DNA of 64,000 nucleotides from Solitalea canadensis DSM 3403 (GCF_000242635.2 NC_017770.1:4352669-4416668); one strand, 5' to 3'. Positions 45,183-55,924 are shown, numbered from the stretch's first letter. Numbers and translations are program-made. Notes: generated from the sequence alone by a model not told the origin.

Positions 45183-45941
45183 TTAGTGTGCTGCATTTGC
45201 TGTTAAATAATCGCGATTCATACGAGCAATGTTCTCTAAAGAAATTCCTTTAGGACACTCAACCTCGCAAGCACCAGTATTGGTACAGTTACCAAAACCT
45301 TCTTTATCCATTTGAGCTACCATGTCTTGTACACGACGATAACGCTCAGGTTGGCCTTGTGGCAATAATGCTAATTGAGAAACTTTAGCTGAAACGAATA
45401 ACATTGCAGAAGCATTTTTACACGTAGCCACACAAGCTCCACAGCCAATACAAGCAGCTGCTTCAAATGATTTATCTGCGTCTTCTTTTGAGATCGGAAG
45501 AGCATTTGCATCTTGCGCATTACCTGTATTTACAGACACGAAACCACCTGCTGCAATAATACGGTCAAATGCAGAGCGATCCACTATTAAATCCTTAATT
45601 ACCGGAAAAGCAGTAGCTCTCCATGGCTCTACTACAACCGTTTCGCCATCCTTAAATGAACGCATATGCAACTGGCAAGTTGTAATACCTTCTTTAGGAC
45701 CATGTGGGCGGCCATTAATATACATTGAACAGGCACCGCAAATACCTTCACGACAATCGTGATCAAATGCGATAGGCTCCTGACCCTTCTCTACTAAGTC
45801 TTCGTTTAACACGTCGAACATTTCAAGGAATGACATATCAGGCGATACGTCTTTAACAGGGTAAGTAACCAGTTCTCCTTTTTGATTTCCGTTTTTCTGA
45901 CGCCAAACTTTCAGCGTCAGGTTCATATTTCCGTCACTCAT
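45183..45941 (-). CDS. sdhB: Succinate dehydrogenase/fumarate reductase iron-sulfur subunit
   Basis: Electron-transfer subunit of complex II, 252 aa. A 2Fe-2S domain with [18 protein letters not shown] near the N-terminus, then the 4Fe-4S/3Fe-4S part with [13 protein letters not shown] and the later [15 protein letters not shown]. Last gene of sdhCAB; a 133-bp TTTGAG-type spacer lies between sdhA and sdhB. Confidence 0.97.
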   Translation of the reverse strand: MSDGNMNLTLKVWRQKNGNQKGELVTYPVKDVSPDMSFLEMFDVLNEDLVEKGQEPIAFDHDCREGICGACSMYINGRPHGPKEGITTCQLHMRSFKDGETVVVEPWRATAFPVIKDLIVDRSAFDRIIAAGGFVSVNTGNAQDANALPISKEDADKSFEAAACIGCGACVATCKNASAMLFVSAKVSQLALLPQGQPERYRRVQDMVAQMDKEGFGNCTNTGACEVECPKGISLENIARMNRDYLTANAAH

Positions 45942-46074
45942 TTTTATAGAATTTGGAAATTTGAAAATTTGAGGATTTGAGGATTACCCCCTTACTCAAA
46001 TGATCAAATCGAAATGATTTAATATTAACCAATTGGCAAATCTGATAATTCTCAAATTCACCTATTCTCAAATT
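45942..46074. repeat. TTTGAG-rich intergenic element, copy C (sdhA-sdhB spacer)
   Basis: A 133-bp spacer with two TTTGAGGAT words on the left (arm 45964-45986), a CCCCCTTACTC centre, and two CTCAAATT words on the right (arm about 46046-46076), forming an imperfect long inverted repeat whose right arm reaches the sdhA stop. It shares the TTTGAG words and the CCCCCTnACTC centre with copy A. Confidence 0.55.
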
Positions 46075-48069
46075 TTATTTATAGCTACGTTGAGCAATTT
46101 TAATGTTCTCGTATTTTAGCTCTTCTTTGTGAAGTTCCCAATTGCTTTCGCTTTTGAACTCCCAGGCAGCAACGTATGCATAATTTTCATCATCACGCAT
46201 TGCTTCTCCTTCTTCAGTTTGGTATTCTTCACGGAAGTGACCGCCACAAGATTCATTACGTTTCAACGCGTCCATACACATCAACTCTCCTAGTTCAAGG
46301 AAGTCTGCCACGCGACCAGCTTTTTCAAGCTCAGGGTTAAGCTCATCGGCCGAACCAGGTACACGAACATCTTTCCAAAACTCTGCACGAAGCTCACGGA
46401 TTTCCTGAATTGCTTCTTCCAATTCTTTAGCGTTTCGAGCCATACCACATTTATCCCACATAATTTTACCTAGTTTTTTGTGGAAATGGTCAACCGTTTT
46501 AGAACCGTTAATCGTTAGTAAAGTATTGATTCTGTCGGTAACTGCTTTTTCTGCTTCAACAAAAGCCGGGTGATCAGTTGGAATTGCTTTAGTACGAATT
46601 TCGTTTGATAAATAAGCACCAATAGTGTAAGGAATCACGAAATATCCATCAGCTAAACCTTGCATCAATGCAGATGCTCCTAAACGGTTCGCGCCGTGAT
46701 CAGAGAAGTTAGCTTCACCTAAAGCATACATACCAGGAACTGTTGTCATCAGGTTGTAATCAACCCAGATACCGCCCATGGTGTAGTGTACCGCCGGATA
46801 AATTTGCATTGCCTCATTGTAAGGATTTACTCCGGTAATTTGCTCGTACATATCGAACAAGTTTCCATATTTCTCCTTTACAACAGCCTTACCTAACTCA
46901 ACGATCTTAGCAGCTGATGCGTCGATATTATGTTTGGTAGCTTCAATTTTGCCATAACGCTCAATTGCTGCTGCGAAATCCAAATATACAGCCTGACCTG
47001 TAGCATTTACGCCGTAACCGGCATCACAACGCTCTTTAGCAGCGCGTGAAGCAACGTCACGAGGAACAAGGTTACCAAATGCAGGGTATCTTCTTTCCAA
47101 ATAATAATCGCGATCGTCTTCAGCTATATCATTAGGGCCTTTTTTGCGGGTACGCAAAGCTTCGGCATCCTCTTTTTTCTTAGGCACCCAAATACGTCCG
47201 TCGTTACGTAACGACTCCGACATAAGGGTTAATTTTGATTGGTGATCACCCGAAACCGGTATACAAGTTGGGTGGATCTGAGTGTAGCATGGATTACCAA
47301 AGTAAGCTCCTTTTTTGTGGGCTTTCCATGCTGCTGTAACGTTACAACCCATCGCATTGGTTGAAAGGAAGAAAACGTTACCGTAACCACCGGTACATAA
47401 TAAAACTGCATGACCGAAGTGACGCTCGATCTTACCGGTTACCATGTCACGTGCAATAATACCACGGGCTTTACCATCGATAATTACCACATCTAACATC
47501 TCGTGGCGGGTATACGATTTTACAGAACCCATACCTACCTGGCGTTGTAAACCAGAGTAAGCACCTAACAGTAGCTGTTGGCCGGTTTGTCCTGCCGCGT
47601 AAAAAGTACGTTGAACCTGAGTACCACCAAAAGAACGGTTACTCAATAATCCACCGTATTCGCGGGCAAATGGAACACCAGCAGCCACGCACTGATCAAT
47701 GATGTTACCACTCACTTCCGACAAACGATGAACGTTTGCTTCGCGTGCACGGTAGTCACCACCTTTAATAGTATCATAAAACAAACGATAAACGCTGTCG
47801 CCATCGTTTTGATAATTCTTTGCTGCGTTGATACCGCCTTGTGCTGCAATTGAGTGAGCACGGCGGGTAGAATCCTGGTAACAGAATACTTTTACTTTGT
47901 AACCCATCTCTGCCAATGAAGCAGCAGCTGAGGCACCAGCCAAACCTGTTCCAACAACTATGATTTCAAGGTTACGCTTATTTGCAGGGTTTACCAATGG
48001 TACGGTTGAACGGTATTTTTTCCATTTTTCCGCCAATGGTCCTTCAGGTATTTTTGAATCTAAAGCCAT
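46075..48069 (-). CDS. sdhA: Succinate dehydrogenase/fumarate reductase flavoprotein subunit
   Basis: Catalytic FAD subunit of complex II, 664 aa, which oxidises succinate to fumarate (or the reverse). FAD dinucleotide fold [19 protein letters not shown] near residue 35; the covalent-FAD His region [17 protein letters not shown]; substrate-site HPTCIP; and MGGIWVDYN with [15 protein letters not shown]. The length and single-anchor partner fit the Bacteroidota/epsilon-type enzyme. 14 bp after sdhC. Confidence 0.97.
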   Translation of the reverse strand: MALDSKIPEGPLAEKWKKYRSTVPLVNPANKRNLEIIVVGTGLAGASAAASLAEMGYKVKVFCYQDSTRRAHSIAAQGGINAAKNYQNDGDSVYRLFYDTIKGGDYRAREANVHRLSEVSGNIIDQCVAAGVPFAREYGGLLSNRSFGGTQVQRTFYAAGQTGQQLLLGAYSGLQRQVGMGSVKSYTRHEMLDVVIIDGKARGIIARDMVTGKIERHFGHAVLLCTGGYGNVFFLSTNAMGCNVTAAWKAHKKGAYFGNPCYTQIHPTCIPVSGDHQSKLTLMSESLRNDGRIWVPKKKEDAEALRTRKKGPNDIAEDDRDYYLERRYPAFGNLVPRDVASRAAKERCDAGYGVNATGQAVYLDFAAAIERYGKIEATKHNIDASAAKIVELGKAVVKEKYGNLFDMYEQITGVNPYNEAMQIYPAVHYTMGGIWVDYNLMTTVPGMYALGEANFSDHGANRLGASALMQGLADGYFVIPYTIGAYLSNEIRTKAIPTDHPAFVEAEKAVTDRINTLLTINGSKTVDHFHKKLGKIMWDKCGMARNAKELEEAIQEIRELRAEFWKDVRVPGSADELNPELEKAGRVADFLELGELMCMDALKRNESCGGHFREEYQTEEGEAMRDDENYAYVAAWEFKSESNWELHKEELKYENIKIAQRSYK

Positions 48070-48083
48070 ATGATGATCAGATT

Positions 48084-48773
48084 TTACTTGTTAATAACGA
48101 AATAAACGTAAAGTGGCATTAAAGCAAACAATACAGGAACAATGATTGAGAACCATTTTCCGATTGATTTAATTGCCGGAGTGTATTTATAATGATTTAG
48201 TCCTAAAGACTGGAATGCACTTTGAAAACCGTGCATTAAGTGGTATGATAATGAAATCATTGATAACACGTAAACCACAACTAGGATAACATTGCTGAAC
48301 ACATGTTTCATTTGAGCAAACATATCATGAGAACCAGGTGTTGCTCCTTCCGGAATTTCACCGCCGATTCCTAATCGTGCTTTAATCCAAAAGTTATCCA
48401 GGTGAATGATAAGGAAGATCAGAATTAAAGTTCCTAATAAACCCATTGATCTTGAATACCATTTACTGTTAACGTTCGATCCTGACACAGCGTAATCGTC
48501 TGGACGAGCAGCCTTATTACGACGTGTTAGAATAATAGATTGAACAATGTGCAGGATAATGCCCGCGAACAGAACAAATTCCATTGAACGGATTACCCAA
48601 TTTGTACCCATAAAATGAGCCGCTGCATTAAATAGCTCACCCGAACTATCTAGAAAAACCATAGAGTTGACCCCTACGTGCACTATTAAAAAAGCGATCA
48701 GGAAAATGCCTGTGAAGCCCATCACAAACTTTCGCCCTATGGATGATGTAAAAAAAGATGAAGAACTACTCAT
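48084..48773 (-). CDS. sdhC: Succinate dehydrogenase cytochrome b subunit (single anchor)
   Basis: Membrane anchor of complex II, 229 aa with five hydrophobic helices and haem-ligand histidines ([39 protein letters not shown]). It belongs to the single-subunit, di-haem-type cytochrome b558 anchors rather than to the SdhC/SdhD pair. First gene of sdhCAB with a good promoter just upstream. Confidence 0.94.
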   Translation of the reverse strand: MSSSSSFFTSSIGRKFVMGFTGIFLIAFLIVHVGVNSMVFLDSSGELFNAAAHFMGTNWVIRSMEFVLFAGIILHIVQSIILTRRNKAARPDDYAVSGSNVNSKWYSRSMGLLGTLILIFLIIHLDNFWIKARLGIGGEIPEGATPGSHDMFAQMKHVFSNVILVVVYVLSMISLSYHLMHGFQSAFQSLGLNHYKYTPAIKSIGKWFSIIVPVLFALMPLYVYFVINK

Positions 48774-48799
48774 TTTTACGAGATTTTATTTTTGGAACA

Positions 48800-48832
48800 C
48801 AAATGTATCTAAAAATTGAAAAGAAGCTCAAA
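48800..48832 (-). promoter_or_regulatory. Promoter of sdhCAB
   Basis: Minus-strand TACATTTG (48800-48807) fits the -7 TAnnTTTG and an exact TTTG (48829-48832) lies 21 nt upstream at the -33 position. This is the best complete Bacteroidota promoter seen in the window. Expected start near 48793 and a leader of about 20 nt. Confidence 0.6.
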
Positions 48833-49030
48833 AAACCCATTATTTAGATTCGTTCTTATCATTTTTTTACTAATGGGATAGGCATTTTTACTTTGAAACT
48901 TTTCTCCGCATTCCAGACACATTTCATTAATTACACTCTATCAGTTTGTTATATCAGTTTTCGTGTATTTGTAAGGCTATCGATTCATGATATAACCCGT
49001 TTATTTACCAAATAACGTTTTTTGAACTGT

Positions 49031-50368
49031 TTAGATCCCGAAAAGGCTTACCAACAAAAAGCCTACGGCCACTGAAACAATCCAGGCGACCAATCCGGGT
49101 AGCATAAAGCTATGGTTTAATACATATTTTCCTATTCTTGTTGTTCCGGTTTCATCAAAACCAATGGCTGCTATCAATGTTGGATAGTTAGGAATGAAAA
49201 AATAACCATTAACGGAAGGGTACATCGCGATTAGTGCACCTCCTGGAATTCCTAACGACAACCCTAATGGCATCAACGCACGTACAGTGGCAGCCTGACT
49301 AAATAACAATATTGACATAACAAACAATGCTATGGCAAATGTCCATGGGTATTGCGTTGCCATACCTTTAAGTCCGCCTTCTATAAATGCATAATTACCC
49401 TCTATAAAGGTATCCCCCATCCAAGCTACCCCAAAAATGGCAATTACCGCTTCGGAACCCGCTCTAAAAATATTTCCGGTCGAAACCTCAACTACTTTAC
49501 GCACTTTTCCTACTATTAATATTAACGCTGCAGCGCTAAGCATTACCATTTCTATTAAACTTGTCATTGACATCGAAACTCTATTACCTCCTTTGTTTAT
49601 CCATTCCGGGCGAAGAGAAGCATTTGCTCCGAATATTACAATGACTAAAACCGCAAATAAAAAAACTAAGACCGATAATTTCGCACTCTGAGGGATTTTA
49701 CTCATGTCGATCGGTTCTGTTGTCTTATTAATTGATTCGACAAAATCAGGATCCTCTAATCGTTCATTATAGATTGGATCATCTATCAGTTCAACACCTA
49801 CTTTTGTTGATACTAAAGCCGCAGCCAGTACTCCTGCTAATGTTGAAGGAATACAAATCATCAAAATAGAACTTAGTTCAATGTGTTGAGGAGCTAACAA
49901 TACTGCCATTGCTACTGTTGCGGCGGTAATCGGACTGGCCGTAATTGCCTGTTGAGAAGCAATCACTGAAACCCCCAATGGTCTTTCGGGTCGAATACCT
50001 GTTTTCGTAGCTAATTCAGCAATAATAGGAAGAATGGAGTACGCAATATGCCCTGTGCCTGCCAAAAAAGTAAACACATAACAAACTAATGGGGCTAAGA
50101 TGGTTATTCGTTTGGGGTTTTTACGAAGAATTTTTTCAGCAATTGCTACCATATAGGTTAGCCCTCCTGAAGCTTGCAGTGAGGCCGATGCCGAGATTAC
50201 TGCAATAATAATAAGCATTACATCAATCGGAGGAGCAGTTGGACGTTCATGAAAAACAAATGTTAATATACACAATCCTACTCCGCCCATTACTCCAAGG
50301 CCTATCCCTCCTATTCTGGCCCCCATAAAAATAGCGGCAAGAACAACTAATAATTCAATATAAAACAT
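49031..50368 (-). CDS. dcuB: Anaerobic C4-dicarboxylate transporter, DcuA/DcuB family
   Basis: Inner-membrane transporter of 445 aa with about 12 helices that exchanges fumarate, aspartate and succinate. The N-terminal half matches DcuB-like sequence (GARIGGIGLGVMGG, PPIDVMLIIIAV, AGTGHIAYSILPII, RPERPLG). Last gene of the porin-aspA-ansB-dcuB operon, after a hairpin that may lower its expression. The choice of dcuB over dcuA is from sequence flavour only. Confidence 0.92.
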   Translation of the reverse strand: MFYIELLVVLAAIFMGARIGGIGLGVMGGVGLCILTFVFHERPTAPPIDVMLIIIAVISASASLQASGGLTYMVAIAEKILRKNPKRITILAPLVCYVFTFLAGTGHIAYSILPIIAELATKTGIRPERPLGVSVIASQQAITASPITAATVAMAVLLAPQHIELSSILMICIPSTLAGVLAAALVSTKVGVELIDDPIYNERLEDPDFVESINKTTEPIDMSKIPQSAKLSVLVFLFAVLVIVIFGANASLRPEWINKGGNRVSMSMTSLIEMVMLSAAALILIVGKVRKVVEVSTGNIFRAGSEAVIAIFGVAWMGDTFIEGNYAFIEGGLKGMATQYPWTFAIALFVMSILLFSQAATVRALMPLGLSLGIPGGALIAMYPSVNGYFFIPNYPTLIAAIGFDETGTTRIGKYVLNHSFMLPGLVAWIVSVAVGFLLVSLFGI

Positions 50369-50416
50369 AGCGATGCTTTAATAAGCCTTTCATAAAAATT
50401 AAGTGTTATAAACAAA

Positions 50417-50447
50417 GAATGTTTGCAGCTCGGTTCTGCAAACATTC
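50417..50447 (-). terminator. Terminator-like hairpin between ansB and dcuB
   Basis: A perfect 12-bp stem (50417-50428 with 50436-50447) and a 7-nt loop, followed on the minus strand by TTTGTTTAT. It lies 13 bp after the ansB stop and inside an apparent operon, so it probably gives partial termination before dcuB. Confidence 0.7.
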
Positions 50448-50459
50448 CTATTATGAGTG

Positions 50460-51518
50460 TTAATATTGAAAGAAGATATCTTGAAGCTTAGCCTTGTCGC
50501 TGGTTTTTGTCAATGCTAGCATCAACAAGATCCTGGCTTTTTGTGCATTCAAGTCATCCGATACAATTGTTCCGAGTGCGGCATCATCTACCTCATCATG
50601 AAGTGTAACACGACCACCTGGTGTACGAGTAGCTCTAACCACAATAACACCTTTATCTGTAGCAGCCTTAATTGCATCGTAATTTTTCTTGTTCATATTA
50701 CCATTACCCACACCTGTAAAAATAATTCCCTTTGCTCCCGCCGCAACAAATGCATTAAGCGCTGTAGGATCAGCATCTGCATACATATAAGCTACATCAA
50801 CTCTTGGTAGAGAGGTGGTAGAATTTACATCGAAAGGAGTGTCCTTATTTCCTTTGCGTACAGGATTATAGTAGTATTCTACTTTCTGATCATAGATCAA
50901 ACCTACCGGACCAAAGTTGGTCGACAAGAAAGTCTCTAGTGCTGTAGAGTTGGTTTTGGTAACCGAACGTGCATCAAACACTCGCTCATTCATAGCAAGC
51001 ATTACGCCTCTACCCTGACTTTTAGGATCGGCAGCAACAACTACTGCATCCAGTAAGTTTTTGGGGCCATCAGCACTAATTGCTGTTGCTGGACGCATTG
51101 CTCCAACTAAAATTACTGGCTTATCATATTTCACTGCCAAATCCAGAAAATAAGCTGTCTCCTCTTGAGTATCGGTACCGTGGGTAATAACGATGGCATC
51201 CGCTTCATTTTTTGCAAATATTTCATTGATACGTTTGGCCAATTTCAACCAAACCTCAATAGACATATCCTGACTACCGATTGAAGCTACTTGTTCACCA
51301 GTAATTTTAGCAATTTTGTGAATCTGCGGAACTGCATTCAATAACTCATCAATTGGCAGCTTTCCAGCAGTATATGCAGCACGGTCTGCTGCCGCACCTG
51401 CACCCGCTATTGTTCCTCCGGTTGCTAAAATCTTTACCCTCGTGTTTTGAGCATACGCTACGGTCGTAAACGTTACCGTAACCAAAAGCAAAAAGAAATT
51501 TGTTAAAGAGCGTTTCAT
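50460..51518 (-). CDS. ansB: L-asparaginase, type II (periplasmic)
   Basis: Hydrolyses asparagine to aspartate and ammonia; 352 aa. A signal peptide (about 1-23, ending AYAQ) makes it the exported, high-affinity type. Both signature motifs are present: ATGGTIAGAGA near residue 32 (nucleophile Thr) and VITHGTDTQEETAYFL (second Thr/Asp/Lys site). Sits between aspA (30 bp) and dcuB. Confidence 0.96.
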   Translation of the reverse strand: MKRSLTNFFLLLVTVTFTTVAYAQNTRVKILATGGTIAGAGAAADRAAYTAGKLPIDELLNAVPQIHKIAKITGEQVASIGSQDMSIEVWLKLAKRINEIFAKNEADAIVITHGTDTQEETAYFLDLAVKYDKPVILVGAMRPATAISADGPKNLLDAVVVAADPKSQGRGVMLAMNERVFDARSVTKTNSTALETFLSTNFGPVGLIYDQKVEYYYNPVRKGNKDTPFDVNSTTSLPRVDVAYMYADADPTALNAFVAAGAKGIIFTGVGNGNMNKKNYDAIKAATDKGVIVVRATRTPGGRVTLHDEVDDAALGTIVSDDLNAQKARILLMLALTKTSDKAKLQDIFFQY

Positions 51519-51548
51519 ATTAACATTTTTTTTATTTGAAAGACATTA

Positions 51549-52958
51549 CTATTCCTTAATAAATTTAGGATGTATCATATTCTCAATACTATAAATCTCA
51601 TCCCATTTTTCCTGGGTAATCAGCTTTCTGTCTTTTACCACAATATCATGCACTGATTTTCCGGTATTTAATGCCTCTTTGGCAATAGAAGCAGATTCCT
51701 CATAACCTAATATTGGATTCAAGGCTGTAACAATACCGATGCTATTCATTACCAGGTTTTTGCAGACATCAACATTTGCCGTAATTCCGCTGATACATTT
51801 AGAAACCAACGTATGAATTGCATTAGTCATGTACTCAAGTGAAGTAAACAGGCTAAAGCCAATTACCGGCTCCATTACATTTAGTTGTAATTGCCCTGCT
51901 TCTGCAGCAAGCGTGATAGTAACATCAGCACCAATTACATAATAGGCGGTTTGATTTACCACCTCAGGAATAACCGGATTTACTTTACCCGGCATAATTG
52001 ATGATCCTGGTTGCATTTTAGGAAGGTTGATCTCATTTAATCCTGTACGCGGTCCAGACGAAAGCAATCTCAGATCATTACAAATTTTTGAGATTTTGAT
52101 TACACTTCTTTTTAATGTTCCTGAAATTTGAACATAAGCGCCAGTATCTGAGGTTGCCTCAATTAAATCTTCAGACAGCGTAATTGGAATACCCGATATT
52201 TCAGCTAAGTATTTTGTACATAATTCTGGATAACCTTCCGGCGCATTGATCCGTGTGCCAATAGCGGTTGCTCCCATATTACATTCGCAAACCAGTTTTT
52301 GTGATTCGCGCATGCGTTGTATATCTTCACCAATTGTAGTTGCCCATCCGTGAAACTCCGAACCCAATGTCATTGGAACCGCATCTTGCAACTGAGTTCT
52401 ACCCATCTTTAAAACCTCTTTAAACTCCTCAGCTTTCCTTGAAAAAGAAACTTGAAGCGCCTCTAAGGCTTTCACATAAATGTCGATCTTCTTATAAAGT
52501 GCAATACGGAATGCTGTCGGATAGGCATCATTGGTAGATTGAGAACAGTTCACGTGATTATTAGGATGCAGGAAGTCATATTCTCCTTTCTGTTTTCCCA
52601 TGTATTCCAAACCAATATTCGCAATTACTTCATTGGCATTCATGTTACAGGATGTTCCTGCTCCTCCTTGAATAAGATCTGAAACAAACTGATCATTGTA
52701 TTCTCCTGCGATAAGTTTATCGCTTGCATATACAATTGCTTCTGCAACTTTTGGGTCTAAAACATCGCAATCACGATTGGCCAATGCTGCAGCTTTCTTA
52801 ACATACCCAAATGCTTGTATAAATAGTGGTTCTTTAGAAATTGGTATTCCGGTAATACTGAAGTTTTCTAATGCTCTTAATGTTTGTACTCCATAGTAAA
52901 CTGAATTAGAAATTTCTTTTTCCCCAAGGAAGTCGTGTTCAATTCTTGATGATGACAT
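51549..52958 (-). CDS. aspA: Aspartate ammonia-lyase
   Basis: Converts aspartate to fumarate and ammonia; 469 aa, normal length. Family signature GSSIMPGKVNPVIPE (catalytic Ser loop) and the C-terminal region are complete; SQSTNDAYPTAFR and TRLQDAVPMTLG-like segment (GRTQLQDAVPMTLG) form the active site. The product fumarate can be used by the sdh genes or exported by Dcu. It is 43 bp after the porin gene. Confidence 0.97.
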   Translation of the reverse strand: MSSSRIEHDFLGEKEISNSVYYGVQTLRALENFSITGIPISKEPLFIQAFGYVKKAAALANRDCDVLDPKVAEAIVYASDKLIAGEYNDQFVSDLIQGGAGTSCNMNANEVIANIGLEYMGKQKGEYDFLHPNNHVNCSQSTNDAYPTAFRIALYKKIDIYVKALEALQVSFSRKAEEFKEVLKMGRTQLQDAVPMTLGSEFHGWATTIGEDIQRMRESQKLVCECNMGATAIGTRINAPEGYPELCTKYLAEISGIPITLSEDLIEATSDTGAYVQISGTLKRSVIKISKICNDLRLLSSGPRTGLNEINLPKMQPGSSIMPGKVNPVIPEVVNQTAYYVIGADVTITLAAEAGQLQLNVMEPVIGFSLFTSLEYMTNAIHTLVSKCISGITANVDVCKNLVMNSIGIVTALNPILGYEESASIAKEALNTGKSVHDIVVKDRKLITQEKWDEIYSIENMIHPKFIKE

Positions 52959-53001
52959 AACTACAAATTTTAAAAATGATTGGTTCTGTGAAATGGATTT
53001 A

Positions 53002-54198
53002 TTACAAGAATACTAACGGAGTGATTATTCCGAAAGTAAATCTATTATTGCTGTAATTGGTTTTATTTAAAGTGCTCTTTGCAAAATCTGTAAATCTGTA
53101 GTCGTGCCCTACATAACTCACAAAAATCTTTAAGTTAAGGTCTTTGGAAGGAAGAAACTCAACACCTGGTATATAACAATATCCTGTATAGATCTTCTGT
53201 TTTGACTCCGCATTGTCATAATAAACATCTGCTTTATTCCAATTTCCCTGATCGATGAAGCCCACAAAGAACAAGTTTACTTTAGGAACAACACGAAAGT
53301 CAAGACGGGTCCAATAACTATTATATACGGTGCCTTGAGCAACACGATCATCGTAGTTTGCACCATCCGTAATGTAATTGGAAACAATCCCTTCACGATC
53401 TATTTGCTCGCTACACCATTTATAATCAAACTGTACCCTGAATTTATTTGAAGGTGTTACCTGCACACCAATCGATGCATAATTAATATAGTAGTTTTTT
53501 GCTTCATTGAACAAACTGTAAGACCAGATCGTTTGAAGTTTGCCATCAAACATACTTCCACGCCAATTGGCTATATAAGCTAAAGGAGCCTTGCTTTGTT
53601 GAATGAAAGCTGTATCATTTGGATATAACTCTTCAAACGTTTTTGTTCTGGTATTTAATACCTGGAAAGAAAGTGAGTGATTTTTACTTAAGGTAAATCG
53701 GGTGCCAATACCGGTTAAGAAGTTATCAGCAGCATCAATAAAATCAGTGTATTGATAAATGTCAATTGGGTTGGCGTCAAACTCATATCCACCCCAATCG
53801 GCGCACATTTTACCTATTGACATGTACCAAAATTCAGAATCCTTTTTCATTTGAAACTCTACAAAAGCAAGGTCAGTTGAGCGACTGATATTATCTACCG
53901 ACTCAGAAGTTGCCGGACGAGTATATCGATCCCTAAATCGAAAAAATGTCCTTTTACTAATGTTTCCCTTGAATTCGAGCCTGAATTGCTCCATTTGAAA
54001 CCTGAAATTATTAAACCCATCCTGATCGAAATAAGCATTACCTGCTGCTCTGATATTAGCTATTAGGTTTACGTTTTTAAGTAGCTCTTGCTTTTCGATT
54101 GGAATAATTGACTTGGCAATTGTTGAATCTATTTGCTTCTGGGCAAATGAGATAAACGGGATGAACATTAAATAGAGTGCGTAAATTAATTTTTTCAT
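53002..54198 (-). CDS. Outer-membrane beta-barrel porin-like protein
   Basis: Protein of 398 aa with a signal peptide (about 1-19, ending SFAQ) followed by alternating beta-strand sequence through to a C-terminal FTFGIITPLVFL. It fits the porin families found at the head of Bacteroidota amino-acid operons, and may admit asparagine/aspartate into the periplasm; that role is inferred only from the neighbours aspA, ansB and dcuB. First gene of that operon. Confidence 0.75.
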   Translation of the reverse strand: MKKLIYALYLMFIPFISFAQKQIDSTIAKSIIPIEKQELLKNVNLIANIRAAGNAYFDQDGFNNFRFQMEQFRLEFKGNISKRTFFRFRDRYTRPATSESVDNISRSTDLAFVEFQMKKDSEFWYMSIGKMCADWGGYEFDANPIDIYQYTDFIDAADNFLTGIGTRFTLSKNHSLSFQVLNTRTKTFEELYPNDTAFIQQSKAPLAYIANWRGSMFDGKLQTIWSYSLFNEAKNYYINYASIGVQVTPSNKFRVQFDYKWCSEQIDREGIVSNYITDGANYDDRVAQGTVYNSYWTRLDFRVVPKVNLFFVGFIDQGNWNKADVYYDNAESKQKIYTGYCYIPGVEFLPSKDLNLKIFVSYVGHDYRFTDFAKSTLNKTNYSNNRFTFGIITPLVFL

Positions 54199-54370
54199 GG
54201 CTTATTAATTTATAGAATATTCATGTTGAATGATTAATTATTAAGCAACACATAATGCAGACAGAATGAAAAACTAACTTAAATTTCAGAAAAGATGACG
54301 CTTTATTCCATTCAAGTTACACAATTAAATTAAAAGTAGAAAGACGATAGTCATTAAACAATGATTAAAA

Positions 54371-54406
54371 ACAAAGGGGATTAACATTTCTGTTAACCCC
54401 CTTTGT
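54371..54406 (-). terminator. Intrinsic terminator of the DegQ-type protease gene
   Basis: A 15-bp stem with one A-C mismatch (54371-54386 with 54391-54406) and a 4-nt loop; minus-strand tail TTTTTAAT. Lies 21 bp after the protease stop. Confidence 0.88.
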
Positions 54407-54427
54407 AATAACTAATTAAATTTAAAA

Positions 54428-55924
54428 CTATTTCGCAGCAGGGAATGAGAAGCTGTAACGAGATGATGGCTCATCCGGATAAATACCTTCAATATTTACC
54501 ATGCCATTACGGCTACCATTTAGTGCTGATTTAACCTCTTCTTCAGACGAAACTACTTTGCCATTAACACGAGTGATTACAAATCCTTGCTGAATATCAC
54601 TTTGTGCAAGGATGCCGTTTTCTTTTAATCCTGTAATCTTAACTCCACCCTGAACCTTATACTTTTTCTTCTCAGCATCATTTAGAGGACTGAATCTTCC
54701 GCCCAATGCATCAAATGTTGCATTTGAAGTTGATTTAACCAATGATGCTGTGTTTTCAGAGTTTTTAAGCACTACTTTAATGCTCTTTTCTGCTCCACCA
54801 CGCAAAACGGTTAAATTAACCGCATCGCCAGGACGGTGTAATCCGATTTGCTCTTGAAGATCTGAGCCAGACCTAATATTTGCACCTTCAATTTTAGTGA
54901 TCAAATCACCTTGTTTTACACCCGCCGCTGCAGCAGCACCACCTTCTAAAACCTCTTGAACATATACACCGTCAATAGTTTTGAGGCCTTTTTCTTTAGC
55001 AAAATCAGCGTTGTTTTCAGTAAAGCTAACACCTAAATAACCGCGCTGTACAGCACCAAAGTTTAAGATATCATTGATAACTTTTTTAACAAGGTTTACC
55101 GGAATAGCAAAGCCATACCCTTCATAAGCTCCTGTTTGTGAGGCAATTGCGGCATTAACGCCTATTAATTCACCATTAGTATTCACTAAAGCCCCTCCAG
55201 AGTTACCTGGGTTAATTGCGGCATCCGTTTGGATAAACGCTTCAATCGGGCGAGAGTCAGGATCATTACGGTCGCCTAAAATACCGATATTACGTGCTTT
55301 TGCGCTGATAATCCCTGCGGTAACGGTTGATGTTAAGTTAAAAGGATTACCTACAGCCAAAACCCACTCTCCTACTTTAACTGCATCAGAATTTCCATAT
55401 TTTACAAATGGAAGGTCTTTTCCATCAATTTTTACTAATGCCAGGTCTGTGTTGGGGTCTGCACCGATCAACTTTCCTTTAAAAGAACGTTTATCGTTCA
55501 ACACCACTTGAATTTCATCGGCATTTTCTACTACGTGATTGTTGGTAACAATGTAACCATCCTGCGTTACAATTACCCCTGAGCCCGAAGCGCGCTGAGG
55601 CTGACGACTGCGTCCTCTTCCGCCACCGCCTCCAAAGAAATCATCAAACATATCCCCAAAAGGATTATATTGCTGACCTCTGTTAGTTGAAGTATATGTA
55701 GTTTTTATGTGCACAACAGCCGGAGTAACCATGGCAGCAGCACCTGTAAAATCTACATCACCTGCTGATCCCACCATCGAACTCTTCTCATTGAAACCAA
55801 CAAACTTTACATTCTGCTTGTCTTCAATCGTTTGCTCTTGTTTGCTTTCAAAAACTTTATATGCCCCAACGGCTATCATTCCGCCCACACATGCGGTCAA
55901 TAAGGTTAAAGCTGTTTTTTTCAT
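54428..55924 (-). CDS. DegQ/HtrA-type periplasmic serine protease with two PDZ domains
   Basis: Quality-control protease of 498 aa. An N-terminal hydrophobic segment (about 5-22) exports or anchors it. The trypsin-like domain has the full triad: His in VTNNHVVENADE, Asp in PNTDLALVKID, and Ser in NPGNSGGALVN. Two PDZ domains follow, at about 300-390 (RGYLGVSF) and 405-490. A Gly/Arg-rich loop (FFGGGGGRGRSRQ, about residue 95) lies before the His. A TATTTTTG -7-like word (55972-55979) lies about 48 bp upstream. Confidence 0.96.
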   Translation of the reverse strand: MKKTALTLLTACVGGMIAVGAYKVFESKQEQTIEDKQNVKFVGFNEKSSMVGSAGDVDFTGAAAMVTPAVVHIKTTYTSTNRGQQYNPFGDMFDDFFGGGGGRGRSRQPQRASGSGVIVTQDGYIVTNNHVVENADEIQVVLNDKRSFKGKLIGADPNTDLALVKIDGKDLPFVKYGNSDAVKVGEWVLAVGNPFNLTSTVTAGIISAKARNIGILGDRNDPDSRPIEAFIQTDAAINPGNSGGALVNTNGELIGVNAAIASQTGAYEGYGFAIPVNLVKKVINDILNFGAVQRGYLGVSFTENNADFAKEKGLKTIDGVYVQEVLEGGAAAAAGVKQGDLITKIEGANIRSGSDLQEQIGLHRPGDAVNLTVLRGGAEKSIKVVLKNSENTASLVKSTSNATFDALGGRFSPLNDAEKKKYKVQGGVKITGLKENGILAQSDIQQGFVITRVNGKVVSSEEEVKSALNGSRNGMVNIEGIYPDEPSSRYSFSFPAAK

